The notes under the pieces were generated by a model. It did no database searches. It was not told the DNA's origin and saw nothing but the letters and a program-made list of their open reading frames with translations. This document shows, one piece after another, positions 1-10,092 of a stretch of DNA of 64,000 nucleotides; position 1 is the stretch's first letter; each line of letters begins with the position of its first letter. Made by a program: the position numbers and the translations under genes. This DNA comes from 2-12-FULL-35-15 sp036386835 (GTDB lineage: Bacteria; Bacteroidota; Bacteroidia; 2-12-FULL-35-15), in assembly GCA_036386835.1 (NCBI GenBank), contig DASVUX010000038.1:62001-126000 (forward strand). The letters are read 5' to 3'.

Positions 1-1
1 C

Positions 2-595
2 TATGACCGGATTTTTGAAAAGATCTCTGCCGGCATTAAAGATTCCCTTTTCATGAACAAGATCTTCCTCTATTATTATGGGGAATATGCACGACTGGAA
101 TACATGAACGGTAATTACAAGCAGGCGCTTGACCATATGATTGTCGCTTATGCGCGGAACCCTGAGAACGCAAAAGCCAAAGCCCTGTTCGCCTCGCTTG
201 TTTCGGACCAGATGAGGACCAGCAATGATTATAAAAAGATCATTTCCAACCTTGATGAATATGTTGTAAAGTATCCCTTTTTAAAAGACAACATTAACAT
301 CCGGCAGGCTTATGGAAATTTATATTTAATAATGGCGGGAAGTTATTTCGAGGCGAATAATGAAAAGCAGGCGCTCATCCATTTGAAGAACTTTGAAACA
401 CTTGCGCAGAACAAGGAACTGATCTTCAACGAGGCGATCATCGGTTTATCTTATTCAGCAGGCTGGGGCTATTACGTAAGGATGCAGAAGCGGCAGTATG
501 CTAAGCAGTTCATTAACAAAGGCCTGGAATACGCACCGTTCAGCACTGAATTACAGCATAAGAAACGGATAGCCAATGAAGATACTTCCCAATAG
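2..595 (+). CDS. C-terminal part of a TPR-like protein (partial)
   Basis: The frame is open from base 2, so the gene starts before the window; the ATG at 53 is probably internal. About 197 residues are visible, rich in paired helices with aromatic and alanine positions typical of tetratricopeptide-like repeats (for example residues around NGNYKQALDHM and NNEKQALIHLKNFE). No signal peptide or catalytic motif is visible in the part present. It ends at a TAG and faces a strong terminator 60 bp downstream. Such helical repeat proteins usually serve as scaffolds. Nothing here tells which partner it binds, and the missing N-terminus may hold other domains. Confidence 0.75.
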   Translation, partial: YDRIFEKISAGIKDSLFMNKIFLYYYGEYARLEYMNGNYKQALDHMIVAYARNPENAKAKALFASLVSDQMRTSNDYKKIISNLDEYVVKYPFLKDNINIRQAYGNLYLIMAGSYFEANNEKQALIHLKNFETLAQNKELIFNEAIIGLSYSAGWGYYVRMQKRQYAKQFINKGLEYAPFSTELQHKKRIANEDTSQ

Positions 596-654
596 AAAAC
601 TTCTTCCCTGTACCCGTGATACAAACATCACTGCCTGTTTCAAGGTCACCTCTA

Positions 655-690
655 ATAAAAAAAGCACCGGTTTGGCCGGTGCTTTTTCAT
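655..690. terminator. Bidirectional intrinsic terminator between convergent genes
   Basis: A 10-bp perfect stem, AAAGCACCGG (661-670) with CCGGTGCTTT (676-685), has a five-base loop. An A-run lies on the left and a T-run on the right, so it can end transcription from both the plus-strand TPR gene and the minus-strand YCF48-type gene. Confidence 0.85.
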
Positions 691-705
691 TATCGTAATT
701 ATTAT

Positions 706-1991
706 TTAATCTATGCGGATGAGCTCACCGCTCCAGGAGCGGTTATCGCTGCTGATGATGTGATAAAAGTAAATGCCCTTTTCCAGGTGCGGGTCAATTG
801 TTTCCTGCATTGAATTGCTTAACTTCCTTGTAAAGACCTGCCGCCCCATGCAATCGAAGATCCACAGTGTTGCACTTGCACCCGGCATCGGGGGTTTTGA
901 AATGGTGAGGGATGATGAGAAAGGGTTCGGATAGACAGAAAGTGGTTCAGCCTGCTTTGGCCCCCAGGTACCAACACCTGTGGATGAGCTCTGGAATTTA
1001 TAGATGTACTTTCCTGCGGCATATCCGAGCGTATCGCCAAAGAAACGAAAGCGGTTGATCGGTGTCCCGAAATTTTCCAGTGACCATGTCAGGCCCCCGT
1101 TCACCGTTTTATAGTTAGACACCCCTCCTCCTATCCAGCCAACGGAATCATTCAGGAAACCTATTCCCTGTGCGTTATAACTTCCGCTGAAGTGAAACTG
1201 CATGTCGGTCCGGTGAGCCCACCGTCTGTTGTCTTTAAGAAATACTGCGCACCGCTGGGGCGGAACGACTGCAGGGAAACATAACCGGTGTTTGCGGAAG
1301 GAAAAGAAACTTTCCACCCGATCTCTTTCGGATGCGCGGAAGTATGGACGATCGTCCAGTTATCACCGCCATCCACCGTGCGCAGCACTCTTCCCTGCGC
1401 ATTCAGGTAATTGGCATCCGAGCCACCGATAGCAATGCCGGTATCCTTATTAAAAAAATGAAGGTCCACTATTCCACCTGCTAATCCCGCCAGGCTTTTA
1501 TACGACCAGGTAACACCTTTATCAGTTGTTTTATAAAAACCTGCCGGGCCGTAATACCTGCCGCAGGCATAAAGGGTGGAATCGTTGACGGCAAACATTC
1601 CGCAGATCCCCGAAGGACGCGGTCCCGGCATCACCACATTGCTCCATGTTGTTCCACCATCCGTGGTTTTGTACATGATGGTAGTATCCTGCGGATTGTA
1701 ACCATCCGCGAGCGTACCGATAAAACCGGTAAGCGTATCGAGAAAAGCGATGTCACGGAACCTTGCACCGGAGGAGTCCACCTGCTTAAACCAGCTGTTA
1801 CCTCCATCGGTAGTTTTGATCACATAGCCGTTATCACCTAAAGAATAATTAACGGCCCATCCGATGTCGGGGTTTATAAAAAAAACATCATCATGGCGGT
1901 AGCTGGAAAGTGGCGAGGGCGTGGTCACCCATTGCGCACTGGTGCTGAGTGCAGCGGTGCACATCAGCAGAAGGGATACATATTTCTTCAT
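706..1991 (-). pseudogene. YCF48/BNR-type beta-propeller protein with T9SS type A sorting domain, frameshifted
   Basis: The N-terminal part (1991 down to about 1222) has a signal peptide (MKKYVSLLLM...STSAQW) and repeats of the form KTTDGGxxW, as in YCF48-like and sialidase-type propellers. The C-terminal part (about 1222 down to 706) lies in another frame, carries further repeats, and ends with a YPNPF...GIYFYHI...ELIRID sorting domain. The break falls in KTTDGGLT|W: the DNA reads CTCACCGGACC where CTCACC-TGG-ACC would restore the family motif, so a single T seems to be missing. Restored, the protein would be about 428 residues, secreted by T9SS and anchored at the surface. It is either a real pseudogene or a one-base sequence error. 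The same architecture recurs at 10093-11430. Confidence 0.8.
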
Positions 1992-2049
1992 TGATCGGGA
2001 AGTAATTTAGCGGGGATGCCAGGCAAATATAATTGAATTTTTAAATAAT

Positions 2050-3115
2050 GCCAGCGGCATCTATAATACGCCCCTACGGGGCTGGGGGGGTTGGTGGAGT
2101 TATGTTAATAATAATACGTCCCTCCGGGACGATACCCGGAGATCGAAATACATTCAGCTCGTCAGGAGCATACCATCATTTACATTTCAGTTCCGGAGGA
2201 GCGTATTATTATTTGTAGTCTATTCCAGCCTTAACCTTAGCTCCGGAGGAGCGCATTATTATTTGCACTTCACACCACACAGGTTATAAGCTCCGGAGGA
2301 GCGTCTTATTATTTGCACTTCAAACCACACAAGTTATAAGCTCCGGAGGAGCGTCTTATTATTTGCATTCCATTCAAGTCTTCGTATCAGCTCCGGAGGA
2401 ATGCCAACGTTAAGCGGAATCAATAATACGCCCCTCCGGGGCTGGGGAGGTGGGTGGAGTTATTGTTAATAATAATACGTCCCTCGGGGACGGCAATATC
2501 CGGAGATCGAACATTCAGTTTGCCAGGGGCATACTATCATTTGCATTTCCGCCTCGCAGGGATAGCTCAATGACCGACCGGGTATTGGCTCCGGAGGAGC
2601 GCATTATTATTTGCACTTAACACCCACACAGGTAAAGCTCCGGAGGAGCGTATTATTATTTGCATTCTCATTCAATCCTCCGCATCAGCTCCGGAGGAGC
2701 GCCAACGTTAAGCGGAATCAATAATACGCCCCTCCGGGGCTGGGTAGCTGGGTGGAGCTATTGTTAATAATAATATGTCCCTCCGGGACGGCAAGATCCG
2801 GAGATCGAATACATTCAGTTTGTCAGGGGCATACTATCATTTGCATTTCCGCCTCGCAGGGATAGCTCAATGACCGACCCGGGTATTAGCTCCGGAGGAG
2901 CGTATTATTATTTGTATTCCATTCCAGCCTCACAAGCTCTGTAGGAGCGTATTATTATTTGCATTCCATTTCCAACCTCTGCATTAGCTCCGGAGGAGCG
3001 CATTATTATTTCACTTGTCACCACACAGGCATTAGCTCCGGAGGAGCGTATTATTATTTGCACTGTCACCACACAGGGTATTAGCCCCGGAGGAGCGCAT
3101 TATTAATTTCCCCGC
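2050..3115. repeat. Array of about 19 REP-like palindromic repeats (left array)
   Basis: About 19 short palindromic units fill this non-coding kilobase. Forward units have the stem-loop GCTCC-GGA-GGAGC followed by an AT-rich tail (TATTATTATTTGCA). Core starts (ctcc) are near 2191, 2241, 2291, 2341, 2391, 2589, 2638, 2689, 2890, 2937, 2988, 3036 and 3085. Reverse units, GCCCC-TCC-GGGGC and GTCCC-TCC-GGGAC preceded by AATAATAC, occur as pairs about 46 bp apart near 2062/2110, 2421/2468 and 2719/2766. Forward units repeat every ~50 bp. Sequences between them fall into two related classes, one like CATTCCATTCAAGCCTCCG and one like CACTTCACACCACACAGG. No open reading frame is convincing. The same elements recur at 17.3-19.0 kb beside a Y1 transposase. 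Confidence 0.9.
2402..2900. repeat. Two copies of a ~190-bp higher-order repeat (third, diverged copy at 2051-2200)
   Basis: The segments 2402-2600 and 2701-2900 match almost base for base. Both begin gccaacgttaagcggaatc, contain the reverse hairpin pair, a shared stretch (cattcagttt, catactatcatttgcatttcc, gcctcgcagggatagctcaa), and end in a forward unit. A more diverged copy lies at 2051-2200. The array therefore grew by segmental duplication as well as by spread of single hairpins. Confidence 0.85.
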
Positions 3116-3235
3116 TAATTTCTCCCGCGGCCAACAAAACCACGAATAAAAATTGCACATCTGAAAATTTATTTTAATTTAGCTATTGAGCTACTCCCTC
3201 AACCCAATTTATTTCTAACCATAAAAAAATTGAGC

Positions 3236-6200
3236 ATGAAAAAAATCTTCTTTTTCATGGGCTGGCTCATTAGCTGTTCCATTTATTCCCAAAGTGAATT
3301 AAAAGTGTTCCAGGACTGGATGACCCCGGCAGGCACACAAAACTTTTTTTATAAAAATGTAACCAGGGTGGATGGCTCAGGAAATGTGTATGTAGCAGGC
3401 GCCACCATGAATGGCGCAGGAAACTATGATATCCTGCTCGCAAAATTCAATTCTTCGGGTGTGCAGCAATGGATCCAGCAAATAGACGGCACAGCGCATT
3501 TCCAGGATTTCGCCACAGCATTGCAATTAGATGGCAGCGGGAATGTGTATATGACCGGAGCCATCACCAATGATACAGCTACAATGTATGCCGATCTCTT
3601 TATCTCAAAATACAACTCCGGGGGAGTGCTTCAATGGACCAATACATATGATGGATATGACCTGCCCGACGGTGGCACGGATATCTATATTAACACAAGT
3701 GCCGGGCTGGTATATGTTTCAGGCAGCAGCTACAATGCTTCTGTTAACCAGGATTTTGTGGCTATTTCCTATAACACCTCCGGTGTCCAGCAATGGGCAT
3801 CCCGTTACGCGCACAGCAGCGGTGGAGAGGATGTGCCTGTTCGCATTGAGAAAGGAAGGTTCAACGAGGTCCTGATCTCGGGAGCGGTTCAAACCGGTAC
3901 CGGAACATACAGGTGGGCGGTTGTAAAATATCATTATACCTCGGGTGCTTATGTATCATCCACCTTTAGTGCAAATTCAACCACTGGAATTGAGGAAGTG
4001 CGTGACATGGTAACCGATGCCAGCGGCAATATTTACCTGGCAGGATTTGCACCTTCACTTTCTGATGGTTATGATTATGATGTTATCAAAATGGATTCAA
4101 ACCTCGTGATCCAGTGGGAGCGTACTTATGACGGGAACGGCTTTAATGATAAAGCCACAGCCATACAGGTAAGCGCTTCAGGGGATGTGTATGTTACCGG
4201 CTACACCCGGCAGGACACCGTTGAAAAAAACAATTATTTAACCTTAAAATACAACAGCAGCGGAACATTGATATGGAGCAGGACCTTCAACGACTCATTA
4301 AACGGGGATGACGAAGCCTACGCCATGGCGCTGGATAATAACGGGAAGATTATTATTACAGGGAATGCCCAGACAGAAATAAACCAGATGGATTATTATA
4401 CCATTAAATATGATACTGCCGGAACGATTGAATGGAGCATTAATTACGATGGCGATAAGCACCTGCATGACAGGGCTACGAATGTGGCCATTGATACAGT
4501 TGGCGCTATAATAGTAACCGGTGCAAGTGAAACCGCTTCCGGTGTTTATGAATATGCAACGGTAAGGTATGTGGAAAAGGAGATTATAAATCCTACCGAT
4601 TTTGCTGGAGAGAAGACTCAAAGTAGTATGTTATATTATGAGAATAAAGGTCAACTTTTGAATACTGACACGATTCCTATCCCCCAGGTAAGATATTATA
4701 CTAATAACAGTTACCCCCAATACTATTTTATGAATGACACATTAAGTATTATTTTCCCGCACATTGATACTATTGATGCAACAAGCGACACTTTACAACG
4801 TATTGATCTTAAATATGTCAATAGTAACGATCAGCCTAAAGTATATCCTTTAGAACAAAAAGAGAGTTATTTAAATTATTTCCTGGCTCATTGTCCGCAA
4901 GGAGTCACACAAACATATGGTAACCAAAAACTAATAATTCCGGATTTATATAACAACATTGATGTTGTATATTCTAGTAATCAAAATGGTATAAAATATT
5001 ATTTCGTGATTAAACCAGGTGGAGATCCCTCCGATATAACAATTCAATTTACAGGAGCAACATCGACAAATATTAATGCTAATTTTTTAGAGATTCGAGG
5101 ACTATTAGATACTTTAATCTTTGATAGACCATTGTCATATCAAATAAATAGTTCCAATGATACAATAGCAAATAGTGATGCATATGCTGATTGGAGACAT
5201 CTTTCTGGGAGCATTTACAATTTTGATATCCCCTCTTACGATACCTCGAAAGTATTAATAATCCAAATAGATGAAGGGAATTTACCATTCGTCACACCAG
5301 TAGCAAGTAATCAGAGTTTGGAGTGGAGCACTTTCTTTGGTGGCTCCAGTATAGACAGATTTTATGAAATATTTGCTCAGGGAGGGGATGGCACTTCAGG
5401 AATCCTTCTTACTGGACTAACCGGCAGTAATCTTTTTTTAGGGCAAGCAGGTACCATTAATATGCCATTTGTTAATTCGACTGATGCTTTTGTAACTAAA
5501 TTTGACGAATATGCTGTAAATAAATGGACTAGTTATATAGGTGGAACAGGAGGCGAACATGGGCTTGATTTAGCAACAGATAATTTCGGAAACATTTACG
5601 TAGTAGGATTAACAAATAGTAATGATTTTGTAAATAATTCTTCAACGGGTATAAATTATTCCTATCAAGGGGCTCAAGATGGTTTTGTTGTGGAATTAAA
5701 TAATATGGGCACGGCCATTCTAATGGATTCATATATTGGTGGAACAAATATAGATGAAGCAAGAGGAATAGCTATTGGATATCCAAATGGAATAAAAGAG
5801 GTCTACATTATTGGAAGGATTAGAGACGCTAGCGGCTTCACTCTTCAATCTAGTGGAAACTATAACCAGGGAGGAAAGGGAGGTTATGATGCGTTTATAA
5901 TGAAGTTAGATGCCACCAATAACAATCAATGGAGTACATTATTCGGAGGAAGTGGAAATGAATCTTTTAATGACATCGCACTTAGACCTAGCAATGGAAA
6001 TCCTGTGCTTGTTGGATCCACTAGTACCACTGCAAAGGCGTTAAGCTATTGTGTGGTGCCTGGCCTAACTGATTTTGGACTTCCTTTTTGCGATAACAGT
6101 ACGGCTTATTACAGTCAGAATCATGGCGGTAGCGTAGATGACATTATCGTTGAATTCGACAGAACAAATCAATCCCTAATTTGGTCTACTTTTTTTGGTG

Positions 6201-7156
6201 GAGCTGGAAATCAAGCTTCACAACTTGATTATACTACCCCAAGTCTTGTCTTTACTAATGATGAACAACTTTATTTATATGGAAACACCTGGGGCAACGC
6301 AGGACCATCAGGTTTCCCTCTATTAAACAGCACTAATGGAGGAAGTTATTATCAAACATGGGTAAGTTCTATAACGAATCGACCAGCAACCTACATTGCG
6401 CGCTTTAATAGTAACCGCCAACAAACTTGGACAAGCTTCATCGGTGGAGACGCACCCGTTAAATATGGAAATGCCATTTGCTCTGATGGTGAAAATGTCT
6501 ATTTAACCGGATGTGATCGAGCATATTCTATGCAAGCAAGTATAGACTATTGTACGACACCCAATTTAGATTTATTTCCATTGTGTAATTATTCCGGCTT
6601 AAACTATATGGAAATTAATCCAACTGGTTCACTTGGAAACAGAGTATCTATCTACTCTTTTAATAAAAATGACAATCTTATTTGGTCTTCTCTTTTTGGA
6701 AGTAGTCACGGTGGAATTGGATTTGGAACTACTGTCTTAAATAATAAATTATATCTAGCAGGTTCAACTATCAATTCTAATACTCTTTGGGATTTTAACA
6801 CCTCAATTACAGCCGATTATTTTAAAACCACTAACAATAATGAAGATGCAGCGATTGCTCGGTTTGATATTGACAAAATCATAGGCGTTAACGAAGATGG
6901 TAAATTAAACAACCCAGATCTCTTAATTTATCCGAACCCATCAAATGATTACATCAATATTAAAGTAGGGAATGTTTTTAAGGAAGATTACACATTACAT
7001 ATATGTGATGCCTTAGGAAGAAGTATCATTATTAAAAAATATAAAGCAGACGAAGCACAACTTAAAATAGACATCACCTCTCTATCTAAAGGCATCTATT
7101 TTATTCGCTTTTACACAAAACATAAAATTCTTTCCACTAAATTTATAAAACAGTAA
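3236..7156 (+). CDS. Large SBBP beta-propeller protein with DUF7948-like middle domain and T9SS type A sorting domain
   Basis: The ATG at 3236 gives a typical signal peptide (MKKIFFFMGWLISCSIYSQ) and is preferred over a TTG six bases upstream; the protein is about 1306 residues. Residues ~30-450 are SBBP-type repeats (GNVYVAGxT...DILLAKFNSSGVQQW). Residues ~460-690 start with an 'ENKGQ' motif and resemble the DUF7948 domain that often opens such proteins. Residues ~700-1210 are a second set of SBBP repeats (WSTFFGGSxxD). The last ~80 residues are a YPNPSNDY...GIYFIRF...KFIKQ sorting domain. Base composition drops visibly at about 4600, where the second half begins, so the gene looks composite. 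Its stop overlaps the next ATG (TAATG at 7154-7158), suggesting coupled translation. It is probably a surface or secreted protein; no enzymatic motif is seen. Confidence 0.85.
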   Translation: MKKIFFFMGWLISCSIYSQSELKVFQDWMTPAGTQNFFYKNVTRVDGSGNVYVAGATMNGAGNYDILLAKFNSSGVQQWIQQIDGTAHFQDFATALQLDGSGNVYMTGAITNDTATMYADLFISKYNSGGVLQWTNTYDGYDLPDGGTDIYINTSAGLVYVSGSSYNASVNQDFVAISYNTSGVQQWASRYAHSSGGEDVPVRIEKGRFNEVLISGAVQTGTGTYRWAVVKYHYTSGAYVSSTFSANSTTGIEEVRDMVTDASGNIYLAGFAPSLSDGYDYDVIKMDSNLVIQWERTYDGNGFNDKATAIQVSASGDVYVTGYTRQDTVEKNNYLTLKYNSSGTLIWSRTFNDSLNGDDEAYAMALDNNGKIIITGNAQTEINQMDYYTIKYDTAGTIEWSINYDGDKHLHDRATNVAIDTVGAIIVTGASETASGVYEYATVRYVEKEIINPTDFAGEKTQSSMLYYENKGQLLNTDTIPIPQVRYYTNNSYPQYYFMNDTLSIIFPHIDTIDATSDTLQRIDLKYVNSNDQPKVYPLEQKESYLNYFLAHCPQGVTQTYGNQKLIIPDLYNNIDVVYSSNQNGIKYYFVIKPGGDPSDITIQFTGATSTNINANFLEIRGLLDTLIFDRPLSYQINSSNDTIANSDAYADWRHLSGSIYNFDIPSYDTSKVLIIQIDEGNLPFVTPVASNQSLEWSTFFGGSSIDRFYEIFAQGGDGTSGILLTGLTGSNLFLGQAGTINMPFVNSTDAFVTKFDEYAVNKWTSYIGGTGGEHGLDLATDNFGNIYVVGLTNSNDFVNNSSTGINYSYQGAQDGFVVELNNMGTAILMDSYIGGTNIDEARGIAIGYPNGIKEVYIIGRIRDASGFTLQSSGNYNQGGKGGYDAFIMKLDATNNNQWSTLFGGSGNESFNDIALRPSNGNPVLVGSTSTTAKALSYCVVPGLTDFGLPFCDNSTAYYSQNHGGSVDDIIVEFDRTNQSLIWSTFFGGAGNQASQLDYTTPSLVFTNDEQLYLYGNTWGNAGPSGFPLLNSTNGGSYYQTWVSSITNRPATYIARFNSNRQQTWTSFIGGDAPVKYGNAICSDGENVYLTGCDRAYSMQASIDYCTTPNLDLFPLCNYSGLNYMEINPTGSLGNRVSIYSFNKNDNLIWSSLFGSSHGGIGFGTTVLNNKLYLAGSTINSNTLWDFNTSITADYFKTTNNNEDAAIARFDIDKIIGVNEDGKLNNPDLLIYPNPSNDYINIKVGNVFKEDYTLHICDALGRSIIIKKYKADEAQLKIDITSLSKGIYFIRFYTKHKILSTKFIKQ

Positions 7157-8526
7157 TGAAACCATTCTCTCTAATAACTTATGCATTTTGGACTATAGCA
7201 ACCACGCAGTCCGTTCAGGCGCAAAACTGGTTGCCAATGGATAAAGGTATTGATTGCTTCTATAATGGGAATGTTAAAAGAATATTGGTGGATTCCATAA
7301 ATGACAAACTGTACATCAGCGGAACATTTAATGATGAAGGGAATTGTAACCCCCTCAGAGGAGTAGCAAGCTGGACGGGCCAGAATTGGATCCCTGTTGG
7401 CAATCCAACAGAAGGGAACGCTTCGAAAAATGCAATATGTATGTATAATGATAGTTTATATCTGTATGGTATTTTTTTTAACTCTACTTCCACTCAATAT
7501 CTTGCAAAATGGGATGGGCTTAATTGGGATACAGTTCCTCAAAGTCCTAACAATACAGTTTCATGCTTTTTGGAAAAAGATAATCATTTATATATTGGAG
7601 GCGGACTTGATCATTTAGGGAATGATTCTACTTTTCTATTGGGGAAATATGATGGCATTTCATTTTCAGCTTTAACACCTTATTATGGATCCCAAAGTGG
7701 AAATATTATAACATGTATGGCTTTTTATCAGGATACTTTATATGTAGGAGGCAACTTTCATATGATGCCATATAAGAACCTGTCTGATTTCGCCAAATTT
7801 GATGGAACCGACCTGGCTCTTGTTTCCAGCGATTTTGCCAATTTAGGATCCTCTTGTTCGATTGAGTCCATGGTCACTTATAAAAATGAATTATACTTAG
7901 GAGGATATTTCAAAAAGACAGATGGGTATGCAGGAAATTATATTATGAAGTGGGATGGTTCTGGGTTTACAGAGGTTGGAAACGGATTAAATGAAAGGGT
8001 TACATGTATGCAGGTTTATAATAATGAATTGTATGTTGGTGGAAGCTTTACCCAAGCGGGATCTGTTAACAGCAATTATATTGCTAAATGGGATGGAACT
8101 AACTGGCACTCTCTCACTACCGATACTTTTACAGGATCTTATCCAATGATATTATCTTTAAATTTCTATCGAGATTCTTTAATTATTGGCGGCACTTTTA
8201 CTGAAATTAATGGAAATCCGCACATGCAGCGAATAGCTAAATATTCCCAACCCATTATGAATGTTAAAATAAAGAGCAAGCCTGATGATGTTTTCTGTGT
8301 TTATCCTAATCCTGCAGCCAGCACAATGACTATTGAATTAAAATCATTACACACAAATACCTCAGCCCAAATTAAGAATAGTTTAGGCCAACTCATCCAA
8401 TCTTTCACCTTAAACGGATCCGACAATAAAATTTTAGTGGATGTTAATGAATACCCACCCGGAGTATATTTTATTCTCCTTCAAAATGAGGGAAAGACAC
8501 TTGTAAAGAAATTTATAAAAAAATAG
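7156..8526 (+). CDS. Rax2-like propeller protein with T9SS type A sorting domain (paralog 1)
   Basis: 456 residues: a signal peptide (to ...QSVQAQ), then seven or so blades with the pattern LYVGGSFTxAG...NYIAKWDGxxW, related to the repeats of Rax2/cortical-marker-type and kelch-like propellers, then a YPNPAAS...KKFIKK sorting domain. The start overlaps the stop of the preceding SBBP gene. It is one of six paralogs in this cluster. Its final ~140 bp is almost identical at DNA level to those of the paralogs ending at 9997, 12952, 15826 and 17207, although the blades differ. It is likely exported by T9SS and held on the cell surface; the ligand is unknown. Confidence 0.85.
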   Translation: MKPFSLITYAFWTIATTQSVQAQNWLPMDKGIDCFYNGNVKRILVDSINDKLYISGTFNDEGNCNPLRGVASWTGQNWIPVGNPTEGNASKNAICMYNDSLYLYGIFFNSTSTQYLAKWDGLNWDTVPQSPNNTVSCFLEKDNHLYIGGGLDHLGNDSTFLLGKYDGISFSALTPYYGSQSGNIITCMAFYQDTLYVGGNFHMMPYKNLSDFAKFDGTDLALVSSDFANLGSSCSIESMVTYKNELYLGGYFKKTDGYAGNYIMKWDGSGFTEVGNGLNERVTCMQVYNNELYVGGSFTQAGSVNSNYIAKWDGTNWHSLTTDTFTGSYPMILSLNFYRDSLIIGGTFTEINGNPHMQRIAKYSQPIMNVKIKSKPDDVFCVYPNPAASTMTIELKSLHTNTSAQIKNSLGQLIQSFTLNGSDNKILVDVNEYPPGVYFILLQNEGKTLVKKFIKK

Positions 8527-8593
8527 CTTATTAATTCGTAAACTCAAACATCCATTCTACATAGATCCACAATTAAGCTCTCAAAAAAAATTA

Positions 8594-9997
8594 ATGATGC
8601 TTCGTCAAGGTATAATATTGTTTTTTTTGCTTGTCCTATCACTTAAAGTGGTCTCACAATCTCCTGAGTGGGCGCCTGCAGGAATGCCTTTGCATGGCCG
8701 ACAGATAAGGTGCATTTACAATGATACAACAGATAATGTATTGTATGTTGCAGGCGAGATCATGGCAACATCTACAAGCTTTTCTACCCAATTCATTTGT
8801 AAATACGATGGATCAGTGTGGAACACTATCGGTGTTTTTAATGGACAAGTCTTATCTGTCACAAACTACAATGGCGATCTGATTGTTTCTGGATTTTTTA
8901 CAATGATTAATGGCGTACCCATTTATTCTATTGCGCGTTATAATGGTGGCGCGTGGTATTCCATGGGAAATGTTGACGAAGCTGTATTCCGGGTTAAGGT
9001 GATAAACTCCGAACTATATGCACTGGGCGGGTTTAATACTATTGATGGCACACCTGCCAAACGGATAGCCAAATGGAACGGCAACGCATGGTCAGATGTA
9101 TATAATTTTTTCACAGATACAATGGACGGACTACTATTTGACGTAGCTATTTATAAAGGAAACACCTATGTATGCGGCAATTTTGAAAATTCTGCCTTAG
9201 GAGTTAATCATGTAGCTGTTTACAAAGGAGGATCATGGCAAAATGTAGGTGGCGGAATTCAAGGCAGCTTTACCAGCTTAGAAGAATTTGCAGAGTACCG
9301 CAATGAACTGTACATAGCCGGATCAATTATAAAACCTGATGGAAATGCCGGCCATATGATTCAAAAATGGAATGATACTATCTGGTCAGAAGTCGGGGGC
9401 AGTGTACAGGATTTAAATGGCGGCAATGGCTTTGCCACTATTCGTGATCTACTAGTGTATGACAATGAATTATATGTTGCCGGAGGTTTCGGCTATGCAG
9501 GAAGTATTCCTGCGACATTTATTGCAAAGTGGGATGGCTTGCAATGGTGTGGGTTTGCCACCCATGATCTATTTACGGATGGAGCAGGTGCGCAAACAGG
9601 AAATGCTATAGGGTTTTATAATGACACTATGTATCTGGGAATTGGAAATGATACACTAAATGGTGTCCATACAAACCGCATTATAAAATATACGGCAGGC
9701 AACTATGTTGACACTTGCAGCATTCAATACACGAATATAAACATTCTCATCAGTAACAATAACATCTTTATATACCCCAATCCGGCAACTAACACAATAA
9801 TTGTTGAATTTGAATCCATTACATCCAAAACCCCACTGCAAATTAAGAATGTCTTAGGCCAAACCATTCAATCTTTCACCTTAAACGGCTCCGACAATAA
9901 AGTGTTAGTGGATATTAATGAATACCCACCGGGAGTATATTTTATTCTCCTTCAAAATGAGGGAAAGACACTTGTAAAGAAATTTATAAAGGAATAG
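8594..9997 (+). CDS. Rax2-like propeller protein with T9SS type A sorting domain (paralog 2)
   Basis: 467 residues. The signal peptide (MMLRQGIILFFLLVLSLKVVSQ) is followed by blades of the type LYVAGGFGYAGSIPATFIAKWDGLQWCGF and the shared sorting domain ending VKKFIKE. Cysteines in 'W CGF' and 'VDTCS' recur in the paralogs and may form a disulfide. It lies 67 bp after paralog 1 on the same strand with no terminator between them. DNA from 9855 to the stop is a near copy of the matching part of the other paralogs. Confidence 0.85.
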   Translation: MMLRQGIILFFLLVLSLKVVSQSPEWAPAGMPLHGRQIRCIYNDTTDNVLYVAGEIMATSTSFSTQFICKYDGSVWNTIGVFNGQVLSVTNYNGDLIVSGFFTMINGVPIYSIARYNGGAWYSMGNVDEAVFRVKVINSELYALGGFNTIDGTPAKRIAKWNGNAWSDVYNFFTDTMDGLLFDVAIYKGNTYVCGNFENSALGVNHVAVYKGGSWQNVGGGIQGSFTSLEEFAEYRNELYIAGSIIKPDGNAGHMIQKWNDTIWSEVGGSVQDLNGGNGFATIRDLLVYDNELYVAGGFGYAGSIPATFIAKWDGLQWCGFATHDLFTDGAGAQTGNAIGFYNDTMYLGIGNDTLNGVHTNRIIKYTAGNYVDTCSIQYTNINILISNNNIFIYPNPATNTIIVEFESITSKTPLQIKNVLGQTIQSFTLNGSDNKVLVDINEYPPGVYFILLQNEGKTLVKKFIKE

Positions 9998-10092
9998 AAT
10001 CAGCAGCAAAAAGATTATCGAATATGAACAAGCTGAAATAAATTAAGGAGTTAGCATCCCCATTATGCCAATTTTTACCTGGTCGTACACCA

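Noticed and set aside
2180..3110. CRISPR array
   Set aside because: Spacing is regular (about 50 bp), but the repeats are degenerate and self-complementary, occur in both orientations, the linkers resemble each other, and no cas gene is present.
2050..3110. Simple rho-independent terminators rather than repeats
   Set aside because: The stems are only 5 bp, there are far too many, and they occur in both orientations with conserved tails and linkers, so they form a repeat family even if single units may affect RNA ends.
5079..5762. Open frames on the minus strand inside the SBBP gene
   Set aside because: They lack signal or motif content and mirror the AT-rich codon pattern of the plus-strand gene, which has clear domains.
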